A stretch of 9,444 nucleotides of DNA from positions 1 to 9,444 of the forward strand of contig DAOSWM010000096.1 in assembly GCA_035380045.1 (NCBI GenBank), in the 5' to 3' direction. Shown piece after piece: positions 1 to 6,700 of the stretch. Made by a program: the position numbers and the translations under genes. The notes below the pieces were generated by a model, which was given only the letters and a program-made list of their open reading frames with translations, was not told the origin of the DNA and ran no database searches. This stretch comes from DAOSWM01 sp035380045. Lineage in GTDB: Bacteria; Bacteroidota; Bacteroidia; Bacteroidales; Tenuifilaceae. Position 1 is the first letter of the stretch; every line of letters starts with the position of its first letter.

Positions 1-1
1 G

Positions 2-74
2 AGCGGAAAACGAGACTCGAACTCGCGACCCTCAGCTTGGGAAGCTGATGCTCTACCAACTGAGCTATTTCCGC
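2..74 (-). tRNA. tRNA-Gly, anticodon CCC
   Basis: Read on the minus strand this folds into a complete 73-nt cloverleaf. The acceptor stem GCGGAAA pairs with TTTCCGC, the D stem is GCTC/GAGC, the anticodon stem TCAGC/GCTGA closes the loop TTCCCAA, and the T stem GCGAG/CTCGT (one G-U pair) closes the loop TTCGAGT. The loop places CCC at positions 34-36, so the tRNA reads the glycine codon GGG. The discriminator base is U. Only one base (C) beyond it lies in the window, so whether CCA is encoded cannot be judged. The gene lies downstream of a broken copy of itself and of a terminator-like hairpin, which makes its promoter unclear. Confidence 0.95.
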
Positions 75-85
75 ATTTGTAATGT

Positions 86-138
86 ACCCTCAGCTTGGGA
101 TCCGCCGGTTGGCGGACTACCAGCTGAACTATTTCCGC
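86..138 (-). pseudogene. Truncated tRNA-Gly copy interrupted by a palindrome
   Basis: On the minus strand this begins with the same acceptor strand and D region as the neighbouring tRNA-Gly (GCGGAAATAG, then TTCAGCTGGTAG in place of CTCAGTTGGTAG). It ends with the same anticodon-arm 3' half, TCCCAAGCTGAGGGT. Between them the 10 nt that complete the D stem and form the 5' anticodon stem are replaced by a 16-nt perfect palindrome. The T arm and the 3' acceptor strand are absent: after GGGT the sequence turns into unrelated ACATTACAAA and then the intact tRNA-Gly starts. It cannot form a cloverleaf, so a functional tRNA is very unlikely. The most economical origin is a tandem duplication of tRNA-Gly followed by replacement and truncation; this is inference. 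Confidence 0.8.
101..116. repeat. 16-bp palindrome inside the tRNA-Gly remnant
   Basis: TCCGCC GGTT GGCGGA is a perfect 6-bp GC-rich inverted repeat with a 4-nt loop, in otherwise tRNA-derived sequence. Alignment with the intact tRNA-Gly shows that it replaces exactly 10 nt (AGCTGATGCT on the plus strand), with identical tRNA sequence on both sides (CTTGGGA before and CTACCA after). It resembles the short GC-rich palindromes scattered between genes in some Bacteroidota genomes, but there is only one copy here, so its repeat status cannot be shown from this window. Confidence 0.7.
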
Positions 139-142
139 ATTC

Positions 143-167
143 AAAAAAAGCCAACCCCATGAGTTGG
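143..167 (-). terminator. Rho-independent terminator after tRNA-Ala
   Basis: In the minus-strand transcript CCAACTC and GGGTTGG form a 7-bp stem (one G-U pair) around the 3-nt loop ATG, followed after one C by seven U residues. It sits about 20 nt downstream of the tRNA-Ala 3' end, where a tRNA transcript would be expected to end. It also lies upstream of the tRNA-Gly remnant and of intact tRNA-Gly, so these are either reached by read-through or have their own promoter. Confidence 0.65.
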
Positions 168-187
168 ATTGACTTTACTCTGAAGTG

Positions 188-261
<74 letters not shown>

Positions 262-271
262 AAAAGCATGG

Positions 272-306
272 CAAAATTAGAAATATTTTTTAAATAGTAT
301 TGTAAA
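272..306 (-). promoter_or_regulatory. Bacteroidota-type promoter for tRNA-Ala
   Basis: On the minus strand TAATTTTG (positions 279 to 272) matches the Bacteroidota primary-sigma -7 consensus TAnnTTTG exactly. Its spacing predicts a start about 7 nt before the tRNA 5' end. A partial -33 element, TTTA instead of TTTG, lies 23 nt further upstream (306 to 303). The rest of 262-448 is AT-rich with long T and A runs, and I see no gene in it. Confidence 0.45.
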
Positions 307-413
307 TGCAAAAACTTTCTAAAAAAAATTACGTACATATAATGAGTGTGAATTATTTTTCGTTTTTTTGTGAGATGAAAATTCAGCATTAATATTATTC
401 GTATTATTTCATT

Positions 414-446
414 TTTGTATTACCTTTATAGCCTAAAATACCTTTG
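414..446 (+). promoter_or_regulatory. Candidate tonB promoter abutting the start codon
   Basis: TTTG (414-417) and TACCTTTG (439-446) are exact matches to the Bacteroidota -33 and -7 elements, separated by 21 nt, within the usual spacing. The -7 element ends only two bases before the ATG at 449. If it is used, transcription would start at or next to the A of the start codon, giving a leaderless or near-leaderless mRNA. A similar but weaker box, TACCTTTA, lies at 421-428 and could instead give a short leader. Confidence 0.4.
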
Positions 447-448
447 AT

Positions 449-1138
449 ATGGAACTCAAGAAAAATCCAAAGGCCGATCTGGAAAAGATGAAACTCATCT
501 TCACTGAGGTAGGTCTTGTTTTTGCCTTAGGTGTTGTGCTACTTGCTTTTGAGTGGACCAGCTCTGGAGACATCAACACCGAATTGGCTAAAATAGATGA
601 AGTTGTAATGGAGGAAGAGATGATTCCCATTACGGAACAGCAAGAGGTGAAGCCACCACCCCCACCACCTGAACCTGTTCAGGTTACCGATGTGATTAAC
701 ATCGTTGAGGATGATGTTGAGATTGATGACAACATTGATATTTTCGACTCTGAATTCCGTGAGGATGTAGCGGTGCAAATCGTTAACTTCACTGAGGAAG
801 AGGAGGAAGTTGAAGAGGAGGAAGTTTTTGTTGTGGTAGAGGATATGCCTGGTTTTGGCGGAGGCGATAGCAACAAGTTCCGCGAGTACATTGCTAAGAA
901 CCTTCGTTATCCAGAGGTTGCTGCCGAGAACGGAATTCAAGGCAGGGTGTTTGTTCAGTTTGTGGTTGAACCCGATGGCCGAGTTTCCAACGTGAAGGTT
1001 GTTCGAGGTGTTGACCCAGCTCTAGACAAGGAAGCTATCAGGGTTGTTGAATCGAGCCCAAAGTGGAAGCCAGGAAAGCAAAGGGGAAAACCTGTAAGGG
1101 TATCGTTTACATTCCCAATTATTTTCGTACTTCAGTAA
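449..1138 (+). CDS. tonB: TonB family energy transducer
   Basis: This 229-residue protein should pass proton-motive-force energy from an inner-membrane ExbB-ExbD complex to TonB-dependent receptors in the outer membrane. Residues 14-36 form one hydrophobic membrane anchor, ending AFEW as is usual in Bacteroidota TonB proteins. A Pro run at 69-74 and a strongly acidic linker (about 78-132, with long Glu runs) would span the periplasm. FREYIAKNLRYPE (from 144) to the C-terminus is the TonB C-terminal fold, including the RYP motif at 153-155, the GxVxVxFVVxPDG-like strand and the WKPGKQRGKPV segment. The start is chosen because MELKKNPKADLE is the family's conserved beginning, even though a promoter box lies directly before it. 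No exbB, exbD or receptor gene is adjacent. A strong terminator follows, so it is probably monocistronic. Family assignment is firm; which receptors it serves is unknown. Confidence 0.93.
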   Translation: MELKKNPKADLEKMKLIFTEVGLVFALGVVLLAFEWTSSGDINTELAKIDEVVMEEEMIPITEQQEVKPPPPPPEPVQVTDVINIVEDDVEIDDNIDIFDSEFREDVAVQIVNFTEEEEEVEEEEVFVVVEDMPGFGGGDSNKFREYIAKNLRYPEVAAENGIQGRVFVQFVVEPDGRVSNVKVVRGVDPALDKEAIRVVESSPKWKPGKQRGKPVRVSFTFPIIFVLQ

Positions 1139-1160
1139 ATTATTCGAACATAAGAATATT

Positions 1161-1189
1161 AAACCCTGATGCATATCAGGGTTTTTTTT
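1161..1189 (+). terminator. Strong rho-independent terminator after tonB
   Basis: AAACCCTGAT and ATCAGGGTTT form a perfect 10-bp stem around the 4-nt loop GCAT, running into eight T residues (1182-1189). It lies 22 nt after the tonB stop and only 17 nt before the hflX start. It should end the tonB transcript and leaves very little room for a separate hflX promoter. Confidence 0.92.
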
Positions 1190-1206
1190 GCTACTCGTAA
1201 TTTTAT

Positions 1207-2400
1207 ATGATTACACCCTACGAAACAACAAAGAAGCAGGAAACAGCTGTGCTTGTGGGAGTTCAGTTAAGGGGCCAGTCCGACGACTTGATTGAGGATT
1301 ACCTCGATGAGTTGGAATTCCTGGCACAAACAGCCGGAGCCATAACGGTACACAGGTTCATACAAAGGCTCGATGTTCCTTTGCCCCGCACATTTATTGG
1401 CACAGGGAAGGTGAATGAAGTTTTTGAGTATGTTGAATCGAACTCGGTTGATTTGGTGATTTTCGACGATGAATTAACTGCAACTCAACTTCGAAACCTC
1501 GAAAGGGATTTAAAACGAAGAGTGCTCGACAGAACCAACCTTATTCTCGATATATTTGCCCAGCGGGCAAAAACGGCCTACGCCAAAACTCAGGTTGAAC
1601 TTGCACAGTACCAGTACCTGCTCCCACGTCTCACCAGGATGTGGACTCACCTTGAACGCCAGCGAGGAGGCATTGGCCTACGCGGACCCGGCGAAACTGA
1701 AATTGAAACCGACCGCAGGATTATTCGCGATAAAATATCCAAACTTAAGGACGAACTCGGTAAAATTGATAAGCAGATGGCAACCCAGCGAAAAAACAGG
1801 GGCAGTATGGTGCGGGTTGCGTTGGTTGGTTACACAAACGTAGGCAAATCAACTTTGATGAACCTAATAAGTAAGTCAGACATTTTCGCCGAGAATAAGC
1901 TTTTTGCAACACTCGACACAACCGTTCGAAAGGTTGTGATTGAAAACTTACCTGTTTTGCTGTCCGATACTGTTGGGTTTATCAGAAAGTTGCCACACCA
2001 GCTGGTAGAATCGTTTAAGTCAACCCTCGATGAGGTTCGTGAAGCCGATATTCTTTTGCACGTGGTTGATATCTCGCACCCTGCCTTTGAGGAGCAGCTT
2101 CAAGTGGTTAGCCAAACCCTGCACGAGATTGGCGTGAGCGAAAAGCCAACCATTCTGGTTTTCAATAAGATTGATGCGTATCGATGGGTTGAAAAGGACG
2201 AGTTTGATGCCATGCCCGTTGGGAAAGAGAATTTTTCACTTGAAGATTTAAAACGAACATGGATTGGCAAGGTTAATTCACCCAGCGTTTTTATTTCGGC
2301 AAAGCAACGGCAAAACATTTCTGAGCTAAAAGATAAACTTTACAGTACGGCACGTGAAATTCATATGAAACGTTACCCCTACGACCACTTCCTATTCTAG
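1207..2400 (+). CDS. hflX: GTPase HflX, ribosome-splitting factor
   Basis: This 397-residue cytoplasmic GTPase belongs to the HflX family, which binds the 50S subunit and splits stalled or stress-arrested 70S ribosomes. The N-terminal HflX domain (about 13-130) contains the FIGTGKVNEV motif, and the family signature RGGIGLRGPGETEIETDRR starts at 153. A basic helical segment (about 170-198) leads into the G domain, with G1 GYTNVGKS (208-215), G2 LDTT (236-239), G3 DTVGF (254-258), G4 NKID (320-323) and G5 SAK (364-366), all intact. The C-terminus RYPYDHFLF is family-like and the length is normal, so the protein should be active. The ATG lies 17 nt after the tonB terminator with no clear Shine-Dalgarno sequence. 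A weak -7-like box, TAATTTTA (1198-1205), directly precedes it. The stop faces the zinc-ribbon gene with a 5-bp gap. Confidence 0.97.
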   Translation: MITPYETTKKQETAVLVGVQLRGQSDDLIEDYLDELEFLAQTAGAITVHRFIQRLDVPLPRTFIGTGKVNEVFEYVESNSVDLVIFDDELTATQLRNLERDLKRRVLDRTNLILDIFAQRAKTAYAKTQVELAQYQYLLPRLTRMWTHLERQRGGIGLRGPGETEIETDRRIIRDKISKLKDELGKIDKQMATQRKNRGSMVRVALVGYTNVGKSTLMNLISKSDIFAENKLFATLDTTVRKVVIENLPVLLSDTVGFIRKLPHQLVESFKSTLDEVREADILLHVVDISHPAFEEQLQVVSQTLHEIGVSEKPTILVFNKIDAYRWVEKDEFDAMPVGKENFSLEDLKRTWIGKVNSPSVFISAKQRQNISELKDKLYSTAREIHMKRYPYDHFLF

Positions 2401-2405
2401 AAAAA

Positions 2406-2621
2406 CTATCTTTTCCCAAGAAACCAAGAAATATGTGTGCAATCTGAACAAACAAAACAGGTTGCGCTTCGGTTTGCCCAGTCGAGGTCGAAGAATGAAG
2501 CTACTGCTGTATTTAACTGTGCCTTTCTTGTCCAGAACAGGTTGTTATTGCATACCGGGCACCTCAATTCTCGCCCATTAACCTCAACGGTTTGGGGTTC
2601 TGCTTTGCTAAATAGGCTCAT
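2406..2621 (-). CDS. Small zinc-ribbon protein
   Basis: This 71-residue protein has two Cys pairs, CPVC (21-24) and CSDC (58-61), about 34 residues apart, plus an extra Cys55. The pattern is that of a small zinc ribbon. The segments VNGRELRCPVC, FWTRKAQLNTA, DLDWANRSA and HISWF match my recollection of a conserved family of uncharacterised zinc-ribbon or nucleic-acid-binding proteins, so I take it as a real gene. It begins 30 bp after the asd stop with no terminator between them, and is probably cotranscribed with asd. There is no membrane segment or signal peptide, so it is likely cytoplasmic. A binding partner or substrate cannot be named. A 66-codon open frame on the opposite strand is its shadow. 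Confidence 0.82.
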   Translation of the reverse strand: MSLFSKAEPQTVEVNGRELRCPVCNNNLFWTRKAQLNTAVASFFDLDWANRSATCFVCSDCTHISWFLGKR

Positions 2622-2651
2622 AATAAAAGAATTATAAAAAATTTCAAGGAT

Positions 2652-3644
2652 TTAATTCACCCAGCCCATTTTGGCGATTTGCTCAGCAATTTGAACGGCA
2701 TTTGTTGCAGCCCCCTTGCGCAAATTGTCGGCAACTATCCATAGGTTCAGACCATTAGGAACGGAGAAGTCTTCGCGAATTCGCCCAACAAAAACCTCGT
2801 TACGTTTATGAGCGTTAATGGGCATTGGGTACTCATTCTTAAAAGGTTCATCAACCATTTCAACCCCTGGGGTTGAGCTTAGTATGTAGCGAACTTCTGA
2901 AAGTGAGAAACTTTTGCCAAGCTCAACGTTAACCGATTCGGAGTGTCCACCAACAACCGGAACGCGAACTGCGGTGGCAGTTATGCCAATTGATTTGTCG
3001 TTCAGTATTTTGTGGGTTTCATTTACCAGTTTCATTTCTTCCTTGGTGTATCCATTGTCGAGGAATACATCGCAGTGCGGGATGCAGTTCAGGTCGATTT
3101 GGTGAGGGTAAACCTTAAACGAGAAATCGTTTCTGCGCTCATTCTCCATTTGGTTCACCGCCTTGTATCCCGTACCGGTAACTGCCTGATATGTTGAAAC
3201 TACAATTCGGCGAATGCCGTACATTCTATGCAGCGGTGCCAGTACCATTACCATTTGAATGGTACTGCAGTTGGGGTTGGCTATTATGAAATCACCTTTG
3301 GTAAGCGTATTACCATTAATTTCGGGAACGATTAGTTTTATGGAAGGATCCATTCGCCAGGCGCTGGAATTATCAACAACGTAGCATCCAATCTCAGCAA
3401 ACTTTGGAGCCCAAATTTTTGAGGTTTCCCCGCCAGCTGAAAAAAGAGCAATTTGGGGTTTTCTTTTTAAACCCTCTTCCATTCCAACAACTTTGTAGCT
3501 TGAGTTCTTGAAAGGAACTTCTTTTCCAGCCGATTTTTCGGTGGCTATGGGAATTAGTTCTGAAACTATTATATTACTGTTTTCTAGCACTTTTAGCATT
3601 TCGCTGCCAACTAATCCGGTGCTTCCTACTATGGCTATACGCAT
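2652..3644 (-). CDS. asd: Aspartate-semialdehyde dehydrogenase
   Basis: This 330-residue cytoplasmic enzyme reduces aspartyl-4-phosphate to aspartate-4-semialdehyde with NADPH. That is the branch point to lysine and diaminopimelate (cell wall), threonine, methionine and isoleucine. The N-terminal nucleotide-binding loop is GSTGLVG (7-13), followed by FSAGGETS (68-75) and NSSAWRMD (92-99). The catalytic Cys126 lies in NPNCSTIQ and the catalytic His234 in VPVVGGHSE. STYQAVTGTG (150-159) and NLRKGAATN near the end are also typical. All key residues are present and the length is normal. I chose the ATG at 3644 because MRIAIVGSTG is the natural family start. An in-frame TTG 15 codons upstream would add an unrelated N-terminus and push the start into the divergent promoter region. 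It is the first gene of a likely two-gene unit with the zinc-ribbon gene. Confidence 0.97.
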   Translation of the reverse strand: MRIAIVGSTGLVGSEMLKVLENSNIIVSELIPIATEKSAGKEVPFKNSSYKVVGMEEGLKRKPQIALFSAGGETSKIWAPKFAEIGCYVVDNSSAWRMDPSIKLIVPEINGNTLTKGDFIIANPNCSTIQMVMVLAPLHRMYGIRRIVVSTYQAVTGTGYKAVNQMENERRNDFSFKVYPHQIDLNCIPHCDVFLDNGYTKEEMKLVNETHKILNDKSIGITATAVRVPVVGGHSESVNVELGKSFSLSEVRYILSSTPGVEMVDEPFKNEYPMPINAHKRNEVFVGRIREDFSVPNGLNLWIVADNLRKGAATNAVQIAEQIAKMGWVN

Positions 3645-3659
3645 GATACCACAATTTTT

Positions 3660-3674
3660 TTTTACTTTGTAAAA
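3660..3674. promoter_or_regulatory. Inverted repeat between divergent asd and giant gene
   Basis: The 56 bp between the divergent starts (3645-3700) must hold both promoters. TTTTAC TTT GTAAAA is a 6+3+6 inverted repeat; the overlapping TTACTT TGTAA AAGTAA (3662-3678) is an alternative pairing. On the minus strand TACTTTTA (3677 to 3670) is one base off the -7 consensus and would place the asd start about 22 nt before its ATG. On the plus strand only the imperfect TAATTTG (3679-3685) is seen. The repeat could be an operator or chance in AT-rich DNA. Confidence 0.25.
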
Positions 3675-3700
3675 GTAATAATTTGACAAATTTCTCTGCC

Positions 3701-6700
3701 ATGAAACATCCCTTTTTTTTTATTCTTTTGCTTCTTGCCCCTTTCATCCTACCTGCGCAGGTTACCTACGATTTTGAAGATGGAAGTATTGATGGTTGGT
3801 TGCAGGTTCCTGCTGAAAGGTGGGAGACATCGAATGTAACCCCATTAAGTGGTAGTTTTTCGCTGAAGCATAGCTGGACTGGTACCGATAAGGACAGGAT
3901 TTCGGTAGAACTTCCAAGTTGGCAGGGAAGCGATGGAACCATTACCTGGCGGTTTTTGCTTAAGCATGGTTACAACCCATCGAGCAGCAATAATTGGGCT
4001 GTATTTCTATTTTGCAACAAGGATGCAAACGGAATGGTATCAACGGAAAGTCCCGATGGGTATGCTGTTGGAGTAAACCTGAATAGTTCCGACGATTTAC
4101 TAAAACTCTACTTGGTTTCCGGAGGAACCTTCAACACCCTAGTTGAAACAACCATAAACTGGGAGCAGGAAATTAAAACGGGCGGAGTTGGAGCCGTTGA
4201 GGTGAAACGTAAACCCGATGGAACTTTCTCCATGAAAGCTTCAACCACAGGCTCGTTCCTTGACTTGAACCCGTTTGGTTCAGCAGTTGATAATACCCAT
4301 TCCTTTGGCGGGTACTTCGGAATTTACTACTCATACACCTCATCGGCTGCTGGGAAACTTTGGGTTGACGATATTTCCATTGGTCTAAATCCGGTTAACC
4401 CCAACGATAACGATTCGCAGATTGTAGAACCAGATGTACAAATCGAATCGGGTTTTATAAGTTCATTGGCCTGCGAACCCAGCAATGCAGCAAGCATTTT
4501 CAAGTTTAAGGTTACTGACCAGGGTTCTGGCGATGGTTTGCAAACCAAAGTCACCAGAATGCGATTTGTGAAGGTTGATTCCTCAACTGCAGCAAACTGG
4601 GATGAGTCAATTGCAGGTGTCGTGATTAGAAATTCAAGCGGAGACACCATCCCATTAAAGGCTTCATACATAATGGGCGGCTCCATTGAGGTGGAGCTGG
4701 AACCCTCATCGATGGTTGTTGAGGACGGGAATAGTCAAACATATTCGTTGTCGGTGTATTTGAAACAAGGAGGAACCTCGCACGGCGAAACGTTTCAGCT
4801 AAAGATAGACGATGAGGAGCACGGTTGGGAAACCGATTTTAGCGGCTCAACTTTCCCCGAGATTTTGCCTGCCGAAGTAGTTTCGAATGTATTTACAGTT
4901 CGAGTTGTGCCAACCCACCTGTTCTTCCTGAACTACCCCGAAATGGTGATAATAAATAAACCCTTCAACATTTCGGCATATGCTGGCGATGAGGCTGGGA
5001 ATATGTCAACAGAATTCTCGTCTGCTGTTACTTTGAGCCTTTTTGAGGGGAATGGAGCACTAACACCATCGGCAAACTTGGTTTCCAATGCTCAGGGAGG
5101 TATGGTTACTTGGAGCAATATTTCGTACTCTGTACATGATATATTTAAGCTACAGGCTAGCGCATCAGGTTTACAGTCAGTGGTTGGTAACGAAATATAT
5201 GTTTCGTACGATACAACAACCGTTGTTCAGAACCCGACCACACAAGTTGAAGGAGGTACAATTTCATCGTTAAATACCATGCCAGGCATGGCAACTGAGG
5301 TGCTGAGGTTTAAGATTTTAGATGTTGGCAGTTACGATGATGAGCCAACATACGTTCAGCAAATAACCATAAAAAGGGGCGAAGGCGAAAATTTGGCTTC
5401 GTTCACAAAAAATATTGAGGGTGTAATTTTTAAGGTTGGCTCAGCCATAATTCCTGTTGGAACTCCACACATTCTTACATCGAGCATAACAATTCCGGTT
5501 CCCAAAAGCGCTATCACAATTGCAAACGAGGGTCGAATCGATTTGTCGCTGTGGGTTTACCTGAACGAAAAGGGTTTGGAAGATGGGAAACAGCTGGTTT
5601 TTATGATTGATTCCGTTGAGCATGGCTTCATGTCGTACGCTGAAGGTTCATCGTTCGCAAGCAATTTCGGGGATGCTGTGGTTTCAGAAGTTTTTACAAT
5701 TGAGGTGGAAGCTACACGGGTTGCTTTCTCCAACGTTCCTGAGTTTGTGGGTTTGGGCCAAGAGTTTTCGGTTAAAGTAAGTACGGTTGATGATGGAGGT
5801 AACGTTGATGTGGACTCAGAATCGCAGATTACGCTTTCGAAGAATTCAGGAGAAGGCTGGCTAACCATACCATCGGCAACAACAGTTGCCAGCAGCGGCG
5901 AAGCGAGTTGGAGTGGGTTAACTTACTACCAAGCCGAACCTTTCACAATTCTCGCTTCAGCTGAAGGGTTAAACGATGCTGTGTCGCCTTTGATTTACTG
6001 TGCCGACCGTACCTCAACCGTTTCTGCTCCCACGGAGCAAGTTGCAAACCAAAAAATCAGCAGCCTTTCGGTCGATTCGCTTGCAGCAATGGAAACGATT
6101 CGCTTCAAAATAGCAGACCGAGGAGAAACCGATGGGCTTTCAACAAGCGTTTCGCAGCTTACTTTTCACGGATTTGGTTTAGCAACCGATATGCCGTTAA
6201 ATAAAATGTTGGCCGGAGCCTTTTTGGTTGATGAACAGGATGATGTGGTTACAGGAAATTCCACGATTTCATCAAATCAAATTGTGTTAAATTTTGAGAG
6301 AAATATTCTGACTATTCCCGATGGTGAGTCGGCAGAGCTAACGCTGAAGGTGTTCCTCAAAAAGGGAGGCCTTTCCGAAGGTTCAACGTTGAATCTTTAC
6401 GTTCCAAGCTCATCGCACGGTTGGCAAACTTACACGAATGGTTCGGGATTCCCCGAAAGTTTCGAGAGCGGAGTGGTTGGGCCGATTCTACAGCTAAGCG
6501 TTGAGCCAACGCAGCTTAGTTTTATTGAACAGCCCTTCAGCGTTGAACAATCCCAGTCAATCGCACTCAAAGTAGCCGCAACCGACACCTACAGCAATGT
6601 TGATGTAGACTTTTCAGCCAATTCAACAATTGACCTATTTTACGGTCCGGCTGGTTTTACATTGAATAGTTCTCAGCAACAAATGGAGAATGGGATTGCA

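Noticed and set aside
86..138. A second functional tRNA-Gly
   Set aside because: The 5' anticodon stem, the T arm and the 3' acceptor strand are missing or replaced, so a cloverleaf cannot form.
539..940. A 133-codon minus-strand open frame, plus two smaller ones, opposite tonB
   Set aside because: They are shadows of the tonB coding frame. The plus-strand frame has a recognisable fold, and these have low-complexity or random composition.
2401..2420. Bidirectional terminator between hflX and the zinc-ribbon gene
   Set aside because: Only a 5-bp A/T-dominated pairing (GAAAA/TTTTC) is possible, too weak to count as a terminator.
2437..2637. A 66-codon plus-strand open frame between hflX and asd
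   Set aside because: It is antisense to the zinc-ribbon gene, which has conserved-looking cysteine motifs; this frame has none.
3645..3689. Upstream TTG start for asd, adding 15 residues
   Set aside because: The added residues are unlike the family and would overlap the divergent gene's upstream region; the ATG at 3644 gives the normal MRIAIVGSTG start.
3683..3700. Upstream TTG start for the giant gene, adding 6 residues
   Set aside because: The signal peptide begins naturally at the ATG at 3701 (MKHPFFF); extra residues are unnecessary.
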